Shown in pieces: positions 9,493 to 18,078 of a DNA stretch of 64,000 bases. This DNA is from CAWEQW01 sp963811365. GTDB taxonomy: Bacteria; Actinomycetota; Actinomycetes; Propionibacteriales; Nocardioidaceae. How positions within the stretch are numbered: the first letter of the stretch is position 1; the number at the start of each line of letters is the position of its first letter. The DNA lies in assembly GCA_963811365.1 (NCBI GenBank), contig CAWEQW010000004.1:62001-126000 (forward strand), read 5' to 3'. Made by a program: the position numbers and the translations under genes. The notes beneath the pieces are model-generated. The model did no database searches and was not told the DNA's origin. It saw only the letters and a program-made list of their open reading frames with translations.

Positions 9493-11676
9493 TCAGTCGT
9501 GGGTGATCTCCTCGATGATCGGCGCGCCCAGCTCCCGCTCGAGCAGCTGGGTCCCACCGAGCGCACCGTCGTCGGCGTCCGGGTCGTCGCGGTCGACGTC
9601 GGCGTCGGAGACCGTCTCCCGGTGCACGGCGGCGCCCGCCTCGGGGGCTGGATCGCCCGGCGCGCTCGCCCGGCGCTCGGGTCTGCCGGGCGCCGAGCGC
9701 TCGGTGGCGTGCCGGAGAACCCCTGATCCGGCTGTCCGGCCGCCGGCGCCTCAGGCGAGCGCCGCCGGCCGGGAGCCCGGCCGGCCGGTCGCCGCCCCTC
9801 GGGGCCGCCTCGCCGCCCATGCGGGCCGGCCTGCACTGGCCCGGGCGGCTCGGCGACGGCCGGGCGGACCACGCGTGGTGCGGCGGCCGGGTCGGCACCG
9901 GGCTGCGCGGACGGGTCGACGATCGACTCGATCCGCCAGTCGTGGCCGATCACGTCGATGGCGGCCTGGCGAAGGATCTCCTCGCTGCCGCCGCTGACGA
10001 AGGAGTTGCGAGCGCCCGCGTTCACCAGCGCGATGGTCAGCACCGTGTCGTCGACGGCCGCCACCTGGGCGTTCTGGCTGAGCAGGATCCAGGTGTAGCG
10101 ACGCTTGAGCTTGACCGCCTCCAGCAGGTCCGGCCACAGCCGGCGTACCTCGACCAGGCCAAGCGCATGGCCGGCTCCCGCAGCACCGGCCGGCTGGGGC
10201 TGCGGGCGGGCCGTGGGCTGGGGCTCGGACCGAGACGGCGCCGGGGCCGCTGCGGGGGTTGCCGGCGCGACCGTCGGCGCCGACGGGGGGGAGGTGGCCG
10301 CCTGCGAGGAGGTCGCCGACGGGGCCGACCCCGGGGGCGGGGTCCCGGCGGGGTCCGGCGGCAGCGGCTCGCGCACCGGTGGCGCCTCGGGAGACCCCCG
10401 GCCGGGAGCGCGTCCTCCGTGGGGGGCTCGCGCCGCGGCGCGGTCGGGGCGGCGACGCGCTCGGCGACCGGATCGGGATCGGGCGCAGCGACCGACGGCG
10501 TGCCCTCGATGGACATCCGCTTCTCGAGCCGGTCGAGGCGGGCCATCACGCCCTGGGCGCTGTCGTCCGCGCCGGGCAGCAGCACCCGGGCGCAGATCGA
10601 GCTCGAGCAGCAGTCGCGGAGCGGTGGCCCCCTTCAGCTCGGTGAGCCCCTCGGCCACGAGGTCGGCGGCCCGGCTGAGGTCGGCGCGGCCGAACCTGGC
10701 GGACTGCGCGACGAGGCGCTCCCCCACGTCCTCGGGCACGTCGATCAGGCCGCTGGCCGGCGCGTCGGGGACCGCCGCGATGATCACGAGGTCACGCAGC
10801 CGACGCAGCAGGTCCTCGGTGAAGCGCCGCGGGTCCTGCCCGGTCTCGATGACCTTGTCGACCACCCCGAAAACCGTGCGGCCGTCGTGGGCGGCGAACG
10901 CGTCGACCACCTCGTCGAGGAGGGTGTCGGGCGTGAACCCGAGCAGGCCGGTCGCGAGGTCGTAGGTCACCCCGTCCGGTCCCGCACCACCCATCAGCTG
11001 GTCCAGCACCGACAGCGTGTCCCGCGCCGACCCGCCGCCGGCGCGCACGACGAGCGGCAGCGCGGCCGGGTCGATGTGCACGCCCTCCTTGTCGCAGATC
11101 TCGGCCAGGTACGCCGACAGCGTGCGCGGCGGGATCAGCCGGAACGGGTAGTGGTGGGTTCGCGAGCGGATCGTGCCGATGACCTTCTCGGGCTCGGTGG
11201 TCGCGAACACGAACTTGAGGTGCTCGGGCGGCTCCTCCACGAGCTTGAGCAGCGCGTTGAAGCCCTGCGGGGAGACCATGTGGGCCTCGTCGATGATGTA
11301 GACCTTGTAGCGACTGTTGACCGGGGCGAAGAACGCTCGCTCGCGCAGGTCGCGGGCGTCGTCCACACCGCCGTGGCTGGCCGCGTCGATCTCGATCACG
11401 TCGATCGAGCCGGGCCCACCGCGCGCCAGGTCGCGGCAGGACTGGCAGACCCCGCACGGGGTGTCGGTCGGGCCCTGCTCGCAGTTGAGGCAGCGGGCCA
11501 GGATCCGCGCGCTGGTCGTCTTGCCGCAGCCACGCGGTCCGGAGAACAGGTAGGCATGGTGCACCCGGTTGCTCTTGAGCGCGGTCCGAAGCGGCGTCGG
11601 TGACGTGGTCCTGGCCGATGACCTCGGCGAACGTCTCCGGCCGGTAGCGGCGGTACAGCGCTAGGGGTGCTTCCAC
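9493..11676 (-). CDS. dnaX: DNA polymerase III subunit gamma/tau, several frameshifts
   Basis: Clamp-loader ATPase subunit. GTG 11674-11676 gives VEAPLALYRRYRPETFAEVI; then P-loop GPRGCGKTTSARILARC, zinc-binding cysteines CLNC...CGVCQSC, Walker B/DEAH-like IIDEAHMV, sensor FATTEPEKVIGTI. The middle holds the clamp-loader lid and collar; the C-terminal half is Pro/Ala-rich, then LEAVKLKRRYTWILLSQNAQ (tau-specific region) and ends GAPIIEEITHD at 9493. An extra C near 11595 breaks HVTDALRTALKS; more breaks lie near 10595 and 9700-10400. Reading straight through would merge it with recR, which is an artefact. The SRP RNA lies just upstream on the same strand. Confidence 0.9.
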
Positions 11677-11682
11677 GCCTGA

Positions 11683-11688
11683 ACCCTA
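11683..11688 (-). promoter_or_regulatory. -10 box TAGGGT for dnaX
   Basis: On the minus strand TAGGGT is followed by TCAGGC and then the GTG start, a 6-nt gap that predicts a leaderless mRNA. Confidence 0.5.
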
Positions 11689-11759
11689 ACCATCGCCTCC
11701 GACAGCCGGTAGCGAGACGCCGACCTCCCGGGGGAGATGTCCACAGGTCCGGGCAGCAG

Positions 11760-11853
11760 AAGGCCCCCCGCGCACCCGGCAGAGCTCACTGACCCTTGCT
11801 GCCTTCCGGCCCTGGGGGAGTTGGGCGAGGTGCCGCCGCACGGGGGGTTGCCC
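11760..11853 (-). ncRNA. ffs: Signal recognition particle RNA (small bacterial type)
   Basis: The minus strand holds the conserved apical loop core GGGCCGGAAGGCAGCAAGGG that binds Ffh. The flanks CAACCCCCCGTGCGG and GGTGCGCGGGGGGCC pair to form the long hairpin of a ~95-nt 4.5S-type SRP RNA. A TAGACT box at 11857-11862 sits just upstream of the 5' end. Location next to dnaX is usual in Actinobacteria. Ends are approximate. Confidence 0.85.
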
Positions 11854-11935
11854 GAGAGTCTAGGCCAGCCGTCGCACGCCCTCAAAAGCGGCCGCGATTT
11901 CATCAACGGTCGCCATGACCGGTACCCTCTCCGGC

Positions 11936-12024
11936 GGAGGATTCGCCTAGTGGCCTATGGCGCTCGCTTGGAAAGCGGGTTGGGTTAACAGCCCTCGCGG
12001 GTTCGAATCCCGCATCCTCCGCCA
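11936..12024 (+). tRNA. tRNA-Ser(GGA), CCA encoded; host gene of the island
   Basis: Acceptor GGAGGAT (11936-11942) pairs with ATCCTCC (12014-12020), discriminator G, CCA at 12022-12024. Anticodon arm CTCGC-TTGGAAA-GCGGG gives GGA. The long variable arm and GTTCGAATC T-loop fit a class II tRNA. Its 3' part, from the anticodon loop on, is duplicated at 14591. Confidence 0.95.
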
Positions 12025-12117
12025 TGTGAAGCCGGGCTGACCTGCGAGAACGCCGATCAGGGTCCGCTCCGGACCTGGTCGGCGTTCGTGGTCTCAGGGG
12101 GTCGTGGTCTCAGTTGG
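11968..12117 (+). repeat. Left direct repeat (attL-like)
   Basis: 11968-12056 matches 14591-14679 with only two mismatches (12013 and 12034). The outer part keeps the same 2,623-bp offset through TCGGCGTTCGTGGTCTC and GTCTCAGTTGG (12107-12117), with divergence confined mainly to the hairpin interior. Confidence 0.85.
12048..12087 (+). terminator. Hairpin after tRNA-Ser(GGA)
   Basis: GAACGCCGA and TCGGCGTTC form a 9-bp stem, extended by CA/TG and GGTCCG/CGGACC, 24 nt after the tRNA. The same outer stem with a different interior lies at 14671-14710. Confidence 0.7.
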
Positions 12118-12423
12118 TTTCGGCAAGGATGCCCGCTTCCGCGTCCGCGGCCAGGGTAACGGCGTTGGAAAGGTGGACGTGCGGGTCGGGGCGCTCAGGT
12201 CCGGGACCCCCAGTAGGTCCTGGGACCGCTCGCAACGATCCGGTGTAACGCCACGGGTGGCTTCGGCAAGCGAGCGTGGCCATCCTCAAGGCGGTCATTC
12301 CGACCGCGCCTTTCGAGCGTCCCGGAACCGATCGGCTTGCGGCGTCTGTCTCCTCTCCCGGGCGCGCACTCATGCTTGTTATGCCGGTGAGCGCACGTCC
12401 CACGACGCGTCCAAGCGCACCGT

Positions 12424-12429
12424 TAGGGT
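12424..12429 (+). promoter_or_regulatory. -10 box TAGGGT for the GNAT gene
   Basis: TAGGGT is 8 nt before the GTG at 12438, so the mRNA is likely leaderless. It helps choose this start over longer in-frame ones. Confidence 0.5.
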
Positions 12430-12437
12430 CCCCGTTC

Positions 12438-12923
12438 GTGAAGTTGTCTACGTTTCTTCTCGCTGACCGACCCGAGTGCATCCCAGCCATTGCCGATATG
12501 CGGTGGCGAGAGTGGGGGCACCCGCCAGAACCTGTCGAATACTCGTTCTGGCTGGACGTGACGACCCGCGAGGCAGGGCGGACGGGCTTGCCAGTCACGT
12601 TCGTGTGCGTGGATCAGTTCGGTGAGGTCGTCGGTGCGGTGGGACTGGATGTGCACGACCTGGATGAGCGACGCGAGACCTCGCCGTGGGTGACCGGCAT
12701 GATCGTTCGGTCCGATCTACGTGGGCGCAGCGCGGGGCGCTTGCTGATGAGCCACCTAGAAAAGTGGGCGGCCGAGCAGGGATTGGACGACCTGTGGGTG
12801 GGCACCGACGGCGCTGCGGGCTTTTACGAAAGATGTGGCTGGCATCCGGTGGAAGACTTCACGACGTCGACAGGCCAGCGAATGTTCGTCCTCCACAAGC
12901 AGGTCGCCGAAGCCGCCGGATAG
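12438..12923 (+). CDS. GNAT-family N-acetyltransferase
   Basis: 161-aa GNAT fold protein. The acetyl-CoA binding loop reads VRSDLRGRSAGRLLMSHLEKW (Q/R-x-x-G-x-G/A variant), preceded by a beta strand PVTFVCVDQFGEVVGAVGLDV and followed by LWVGTDGAAGFYERCGW, the typical GNAT C-terminal motif. Substrate cannot be told; small-molecule (possibly antibiotic) or protein acetylation are options. First gene of the tRNA-Ser island, with a leaderless-looking GTG start. It is intact in one frame. Confidence 0.82.
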   Translation: MKLSTFLLADRPECIPAIADMRWREWGHPPEPVEYSFWLDVTTREAGRTGLPVTFVCVDQFGEVVGAVGLDVHDLDERRETSPWVTGMIVRSDLRGRSAGRLLMSHLEKWAAEQGLDDLWVGTDGAAGFYERCGWHPVEDFTTSTGQRMFVLHKQVAEAAG

Positions 12924-13092
12924 GGCGGTTGGTGCAGGGTTGAGATGCTCCGGCAACGCCCCAGAAGTGCCGCGATGAAGGCGGCTACGCTCGCCCGGAT
13001 CTGCCGCGTAGTGTGCGCGTCAGCGCGCGCGGATCTGCCGCATTGAGGGCGAAGGCGTTGACTCGGGGTCATGTCGGCGGGGCACTGGAGCA

Positions 13093-13341
13093 ATGGAGAA
13101 CTCACAACCGGGCCCGGCCGTCTCCGGTGTCGTCGTCGCCACTTCGAACGTCCCACGTCTGGCTGTGGCGGCCTACCTCGCGCGTTTCAGAGGCCAGTCA
13201 CGGGTCCACACCGAGTCCGACCTGCGCAGCTACCTCAACTGGTGTGAGTCGCGCGGCCTTGAGCCGCTTGCCGCCACCCGGCCACACATCGAGCTCTACC
13301 TCCGCTGGCTGCGGGACCAGGACGTCGGCGGTCAGGTCTAG
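13093..13341 (+). pseudogene. Tyrosine recombinase, N-terminal fragment
   Basis: 82 codons matching the N-terminal SAM-like core-binding domain of phage or transposon integrases: VAAYLARFRGQSRVHTESDL, RSYLNWCESRGLEPLAATRP, HIELYLRWLRD. A stop at 13339-13341 follows directly and no catalytic R-H-R-Y domain is found downstream, so it is truncated. It lies inside the tRNA-Ser island and is probably the remnant of the enzyme that inserted it or of a later visitor. Confidence 0.75.
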
Positions 13342-13442
13342 CCTGAAGTCATCGAGGATCGGCGGCGAACAACCTTCGTGGGATCCGAGTCGCAGGGCTT
13401 TGACGCACTAGCGTTTGGCGAGGAACCGAGGAGGTGAATCCG

Positions 13443-14079
13443 GTGATCGACTACTACTCGAAGCCGATCCTGACCGCGCGGGAGACAGCCCGTTACCTCG
13501 GTATGCCCGAGCACCCTCGACGTGTGGCTCCTCGACCGCGGGAAGTCGCCGCTGGTCCATGCGGTGACGCCAGAGCGCCGCGGCTGGCCTCGTGTGCCGT
13601 TCGTGGGCGTGATCGAGGCTTACGTGCTTCGAGCGCTTCGCGATCTCCACCTGCCCATGGATGACGTCCGCAAGGCGGCCGAGCTCGTCCGCGAGGAGTT
13701 CGACGACCCGTACGCGCTGGCACATCGCCGGATCGTCACGGATGGGGTGGCGCTCTTCGTGAGGATGACCGACGCGTCCTACGTGCACGCTCGGGATCGT
13801 CAGATCGCTATCTCGGATGTTCTGGAGGAGCATCTGAGGCGGATCGACTGGGGCCCCGATGGCAACGCCAAGCGACTCCATCTGCGTGACTTCCCGGCAG
13901 CTGCCGACGTCATCATCGACCCGCGTTTCGGGTGGGGCGCGCCCGTGCTGAGGCAGTCCAAGGTCAAGGTCGAGGACCTCGTGACACTCTGGCGAAACGG
14001 CGAGCGGCTCGCGACGATCGCCGACGAGTACGGCCTGAGCGTCGACGTCGTCGAGGATGTCCTCCGCCGAGCGGCCTGA
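13443..14079 (+). CDS. vapB45: VapB45-type antitoxin (DUF433), one frameshift
   Basis: ~210-aa antitoxin of the unusual large type seen in M. tuberculosis Rv2018. The N-terminus has a MerR/HTH-like piece (ILTARETARYLGMPES...TLDVWLLDRGKS) and the C-terminus a DUF433 domain ending VEDLVTLWRNGERLATIADE, YGLSVDVVEDVLRRA. GTG at 13443 has GAGGAGG 8 nt upstream. One base is missing near 13512 between GMPE and TLDVWLL; both sides are family-like. Overlaps the toxin gene by 23 nt, a normal TA coupling. Likely represses its own promoter and neutralises the PIN toxin. Confidence 0.78.
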
Positions 14080-14455
14080 GTTCTTCCTGGACCGCAGTCT
14101 CGGAAGGATCACGGCCTCGAGACTGCGATCGGCCGGGGGTTACGTCGTACATCTCATCGCGGACCACTACCCCGACGACGCAAGCGACGTTCCTGATGAG
14201 GAATGGATCGCGGAAGGCTGCTCGCGTGAGTGGGTGCTACTCACCAAGGACAAGCGGATCCGCTACCGGGCCGAGGAGCTGGAGGCCCTGCAAGAGGGCC
14301 ACCTGTTCTGCCTGGTCAGCGGCAACATGGACATCGACGCCATGACCCAGGCTTTCCTGGATGCGCTGCCGGAGATCGAGCGTGCGGTCGGCGAGGAGCC
14401 CGTCGGGTTCTGGCACGTCTACCACGACGGCAGGATCAAGCGGATGTGGCCATGA
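14057..14455 (+). CDS. vapC45: VapC45-type PIN-like toxin
   Basis: 132-aa protein similar to Rv2019 and the VapC45 PIN-like family (endoribonuclease toxins). Acidic residues typical of the PIN site are present: FFLDRSLGR near the N-terminus, DEEWIAEG and LLTKDKRIRY. The C-terminus reads EEPVGFWHVYHDGRIKRMWP. ATG at 14057 overlaps the antitoxin end. RNA target unknown. A diverged scrap of the same C-terminus occurs at 24791-24917, so this family has visited the chromosome more than once. Confidence 0.78.
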   Translation: MSSAERPEFFLDRSLGRITASRLRSAGGYVVHLIADHYPDDASDVPDEEWIAEGCSREWVLLTKDKRIRYRAEELEALQEGHLFCLVSGNMDIDAMTQAFLDALPEIERAVGEEPVGFWHVYHDGRIKRMWP

Positions 14456-14590
14456 GGCCGATCGTCCTCGTTAGCTCAGCTCAGTTCTAGTCTCAGTTGT
14501 CCTGATTCAGGCCCGTCCAGAGCTGGTTGTCGACGCGGGTTTCACGCTCAGCGAAGCTCGGCGACCCCCCCCGAACCATCGATCCCAGAG

Positions 14591-14740
14591 TTGGAAAGCG
14601 GGTTGGGTTAACAGCCCTCGCGGGTTCGAATCCCGTATCCTCCGCCATGTGAAGCCTGGCTGACCTGCGAGAACGCCGAACGACGCCCGACCTCGGGCAG
14701 GTCGGCGTTCGTGGTCTCCCGGGCCCGTAGTCTCAGTTGG
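14591..14740 (+). repeat. Right direct repeat (attR-like, tRNA-Ser 3' fragment)
   Basis: Displaced copy of the anticodon loop to 3' end of tRNA-Ser(GGA), including CCA, plus the downstream hairpin (14671-14710). It cannot fold as a tRNA because the 5' half is missing. GTCTCAGTTG also occurs once more at 14490-14499 just inside the island. Confidence 0.85.
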
Positions 14741-15397
14741 GTACGTCGCCCAGGCACAACAGGCCATGGCGCCTGCTCAGCTCATGCTGACCAGACCGGG
14801 TCTGATGCGTCCGGAGTCATCTTCCGGATGCTCGCTCATGCCGAGGTCCCGCGCGCTTCGTTCCTCGACTCGACAGGTGTCCGTGAAGCTCCCGGGTCCC
14901 GGGAGCTTACGGACGGGTCTAGCGGGAGAGCAGTAGCGGCCCCAGTGCAAGTGCCCGCCCGGGCCCTGCGGTGTCCCGGTTGTGGTTCGTCGTACGGGAC
15001 GCTTCTATGCGTGGGATCGGAGACCCTGCTGCCTTCCGCCCAGTAAGCAGTGCCCATGGCAGCCGAGTCACAGGGCCCAAACAGATGCGGTTGGAAGTCC
15101 GAGGTGGGTCTCAGCTTCCTGGACCCACAGGAGTGGCACCGATCCGGGGGCGCTTCAACAGGGATGCCCTGCGTGATGCGTTCGGCCACGGATTACGCAG
15201 ACCGGCCCAACTATCCCGTCGCGGCGTGCCAGGCACCGTTGCTGCGGCTCGACACGGCACGGCACTGACCGATTGGCGGCGCAGCTGGCGGAGACGTACG
15301 AGGCAGAGTCCGCACGGCCTCACAGCCCGCGGCGAGCCTACGATGGTCAGGAAAGCGGCGGAACAGATCGGCCGTGAGACGGTGGGAGGCGATCGGC
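14741..15397. other. Gap before the proton pump gene; one strong hairpin
   Basis: No gene is convincing in these ~650 bp. At 14879-14914 GTCCGTGAAGCTCCCGGG faces CCCGGGAGCTTACGGAC, a near-perfect 17-bp stem with one bulged base, likely a terminator. A short stretch near 14970 could encode CPGCGSSYGTLLC but nothing around it supports a gene. TACGAT near 15336 is a possible -10 for the pump. Confidence 0.4.
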
Positions 15398-15445
15398 ATG
15401 ACGCCAGCACCGGCCGAATCCGTATCCTGGGACGGCGCAGTGTGA
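15398..15445 (+). CDS. Possible 15-codon leader ORF ahead of the proton pump
   Basis: ATG at 15398 has GGGAGGCG 6 nt upstream, the best ribosome site in this region. It encodes MTPAPAESVSWDGAV and stops at 15443-15445, overlapping the GTG start of the ATPase (GTGA). Either a translationally coupled leader peptide or the true N-terminus of the ATPase cut off by a one-base error. Too short to judge by composition. Confidence 0.35.
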   Translation: MTPAPAESVSWDGAV

Positions 15446-17916
15446 CCGCCGAGAAGACTCCGGGCGCTTCGACACCGCCACTCGTGCCGGGCGAAGACGA
15501 CTTGAAGTCACTGCCACTGGCGCGGGTTCAGTCGATGCTGGGATCGTCACCGGAAGGGCTGAGCCAGGACGAGGCGTCCAAGCGGTTGGTGCAGTTCGGG
15601 CCGAACGAGATCGAAGAACACAAGACCACCGGGTTGTTGAAGTTCCTGACGTACTTTTGGGGTCCGATCCCGTGGATGATCGAGATCGCGGCGGTTTTGT
15701 CGGCGGTGGCGGGGCACTGGCCGGACTTCTTCATCATCGTGACGCTGCTGGTGGCCAACGGGGTGGTCGGGTTCTGGGAGGAACACCAGGCCGGTAACGC
15801 GATCGAGGCGTTGAAGGCGAAGCTGGCGATCACGGCTCGGGTGCGGCGGGACGGGGCGTGGGTGACGCCGCCGGCGCGTGAGCTGGTGCCCGGTGATGTG
15901 ATCCGGTTGCGGCTGGGCGACATCGTGCCGGCGGATGCGCGGTTGCTGGAGGGCGACCCGGTGGAGGTGGATCAGTCCGCGCTGACCGGGGAGTCGCTGC
16001 CGGCCACTCGGCAACCGGGAGAGGCGGTGTTCTCCGGTTCCATCATCCGGCGCGGTGAGATCGGCGCGCTGGTCTATGCCACGGGGGCGCACACCTACTT
16101 CGGCAAGACCGCGGAACTGGTTCAAGACGCGCACACGATCAGCCACTTCCAGCGCGCGGTGCTGAAGATCGGCAACTACCTGATCATCCTCGCGGCGGTC
16201 CTGGTCGCGGTGATCGTGGCCGTGTCGCTGCTGCGCGGTGACCCGACCGTCACCACGTTGCAGTTCGCCCTGGTGCTGACGGTGGCAGCGATCCCGGTGG
16301 CGATGCCGACGGTGCTGTCGGTGACGATGGCGGTCGGTGCGCGGCTGCTGGCCGCCAAGCAGGCGGTGGTCAGCCGGCTGGTGGCCATCGAGGAGCTCGC
16401 CGGGGTCGACGTGCTGTGCGCGGACAAGACCGGCACCCTGACCCAGAACATCCTCACCCTGGGTGACCCGTTCATCGCAGGTGACGTTCGCGCCGAGCAG
16501 GTCATCGTCGATGCCGCCTTGGCCTCCCGGGCGGAGGACGACGACCCCATCGACCTTGCGGTCCTGGGCGGGCTGTCCGACGACTCGGCGCTGCAGGGCT
16601 ACCAGGTGGTGGGCTTCCAGCCGTTCGACCCGGTGCACAAGCGCACCGAAGCCACCGTCAGCGGCCCGGACGGGACCACCTTCAAGGTCACCAAAGGAGC
16701 ACCCCAGGTGATCCTGGCGCTGTCCGCCAAGGGTGGCCACGCCGCGTCGGCAGCGGAGCAGGCTGTCAACGACTTCGCCGCCCGCGGCTTCCGGTCGTTG
16801 GGCGTGGCCCGCGCCGAAGCCGCCGGTCCCTGGCAGCTGGTCGGTGTGCTGCCGCTATCCGACCCACCCCGCGAGGATGCCAAGTCCACCATCGCTACCG
16901 CCGGGCGCCTGGGGGTCTCGGTCAAGATGGTCACCGGTGACGCTTTGGCCATCGCGAAGGAAACCGCCACCGCAGTGGGGCTGGGCGCCAACATTCTCGA
17001 CGCCACCGGGCTGGGCGAGGTCAAGAAGACCGAGACCGTAGCGGTGGCCGAGTCCATCGAGACCGCCGACGGGTTCGCCCAAGTCTTCCCCGAGCACAAG
17101 TTCCACATCGTCGACGTGCTGCAACAACGCGGGCACATCGTCGGAATGACCGGCGACGGGGTCAACGACGCACCCGCGCTGAAGAAGGCCGACTGCGGCA
17201 TCGCCGTGTCTGGCGCCACCGACGCGGCCCGCGCCGCCGCCGACATCGTGCTGCTCACCCCTGGCCTGTCGGTGATCATCGACGCGGTCAAGGAGAGCCG
17301 GAAGATCTTCCAGCGGATGAACAGCTACGCGATCTACCGCATCGCCGAAACCCTGCGCGTCCTCATCTTCGTCACGCTCACGATCCTGGTCTTCAACTTC
17401 TACCCCGTGACCGCCGTGATGATCGTCATGCTCGCCCTGCTCAACGATGGCGCGATCCTGTCCATCGCCTACGACAAGGTCCACTACAAGGACCAGCCCG
17501 AAGCCTGGAACATGCGCCTGGTCCTGGGCATCGCCACCGTGCTGGGCATCCTCGGACCGATCGCCGCCTTCGGCCTGTTCTACCTCGGCGACCGCGTCTT
17601 CGGCCTCGGCCACCCCCAGCTGCAGACCCTGATGTACCTGATGCTGTCCGTCGCCGGACACCTGACCATCTTCCTCACCCGCACCCGGGGCCCGTTCTGG
17701 TCCATCCGCCCGGCCCGCATCCTGCTCATCGCCGTCCTCGGCACCCAAGCGCTGGCCACCCTGATCGCCGTCTACGGGATCTTCATGACCCCCCTCGGCT
17801 GGAAGTGGGCGGCGTTCGTCTGGGGATACGCCCTGGTCTGGTTCTTCCTCAGCGACCGCATCAAACTGTTCGCCTACCGCATTCTCGACCCCGTCACCAC
17901 CGCCGGGGCGGTGTAG
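15442..17916 (+). CDS. P-type ATPase, proton-efflux (P3A) type
   Basis: ~824-aa membrane pump in one frame. Key P-type motifs: LTGESLPA (actuator), phosphorylated Asp in DKTGTLTQN, KGAPQVIL, and hinge MTGDGVNDAPALKKADCGIAV. The N-terminus (LPLARVQSMLGSSPEGLSQDEA, FGPNEIEE) and short C-terminus match plasma-membrane H+-ATPases of plants, fungi and some bacteria and archaea rather than Ca2+ or heavy-metal pumps; no N-terminal metal-binding domain exists. ~10 hydrophobic segments. Role inferred: ATP-driven proton export. Start GTG 15442 overlaps a small upstream ORF. A hairpin at 18021-18057 follows. Confidence 0.85.
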   Translation: MTAEKTPGASTPPLVPGEDDLKSLPLARVQSMLGSSPEGLSQDEASKRLVQFGPNEIEEHKTTGLLKFLTYFWGPIPWMIEIAAVLSAVAGHWPDFFIIVTLLVANGVVGFWEEHQAGNAIEALKAKLAITARVRRDGAWVTPPARELVPGDVIRLRLGDIVPADARLLEGDPVEVDQSALTGESLPATRQPGEAVFSGSIIRRGEIGALVYATGAHTYFGKTAELVQDAHTISHFQRAVLKIGNYLIILAAVLVAVIVAVSLLRGDPTVTTLQFALVLTVAAIPVAMPTVLSVTMAVGARLLAAKQAVVSRLVAIEELAGVDVLCADKTGTLTQNILTLGDPFIAGDVRAEQVIVDAALASRAEDDDPIDLAVLGGLSDDSALQGYQVVGFQPFDPVHKRTEATVSGPDGTTFKVTKGAPQVILALSAKGGHAASAAEQAVNDFAARGFRSLGVARAEAAGPWQLVGVLPLSDPPREDAKSTIATAGRLGVSVKMVTGDALAIAKETATAVGLGANILDATGLGEVKKTETVAVAESIETADGFAQVFPEHKFHIVDVLQQRGHIVGMTGDGVNDAPALKKADCGIAVSGATDAARAAADIVLLTPGLSVIIDAVKESRKIFQRMNSYAIYRIAETLRVLIFVTLTILVFNFYPVTAVMIVMLALLNDGAILSIAYDKVHYKDQPEAWNMRLVLGIATVLGILGPIAAFGLFYLGDRVFGLGHPQLQTLMYLMLSVAGHLTIFLTRTRGPFWSIRPARILLIAVLGTQALATLIAVYGIFMTPLGWKWAAFVWGYALVWFFLSDRIKLFAYRILDPVTTAGAV

Positions 17917-18020
17917 CCGCTCAGCCCATCAAACGAGGTCGCCGACCCCTATGCCACTGTCGCGGGGGGTGAGCAGACCTTCACCCAACACGTACACGCC
18001 GAGCGGAAGGCGTGGTCAGT

Positions 18021-18057
18021 CCCCCGGCGGGCTCGAGAGCCGAACGGCCCGTGGGGG
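18021..18057. terminator. Hairpin between convergent pump and permease genes
   Basis: CCCCC-GG-CGGGC pairs with GCCCG-T-GGGGG around a 14-nt loop, located between two converging transcripts. Confidence 0.45.
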
Positions 18058-18078
18058 TCTTGGAGTGGCCAAGGGCAC

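Larger units (their letters stand above)
11968..14740 (+). mobile_element. Small genomic island in tRNA-Ser(GGA)
   Basis: A 2.6-kb segment lies between the intact tRNA and a displaced copy of its 3' half. The flanking repeat starts inside the anticodon loop, the usual crossover region for tyrosine integrases. Cargo is a GNAT acetyltransferase, an N-terminal integrase fragment (no catalytic domain remains) and a VapB45-VapC45 type toxin-antitoxin pair. With no intact integrase it is probably immobile unless helped in trans. All genes read away from the tRNA. Confidence 0.8.

Noticed and set aside
8433..11564. A 1043-aa dnaX-recR fusion protein
   Set aside because: Open frame made by indels; ybaB lies between them and each gene has its own start and end.
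14507..14767. Minus-strand protein containing RRIRDSNPRG
   Set aside because: That peptide is an antisense translation of the tRNA-Ser fragment, a well-known false gene call.
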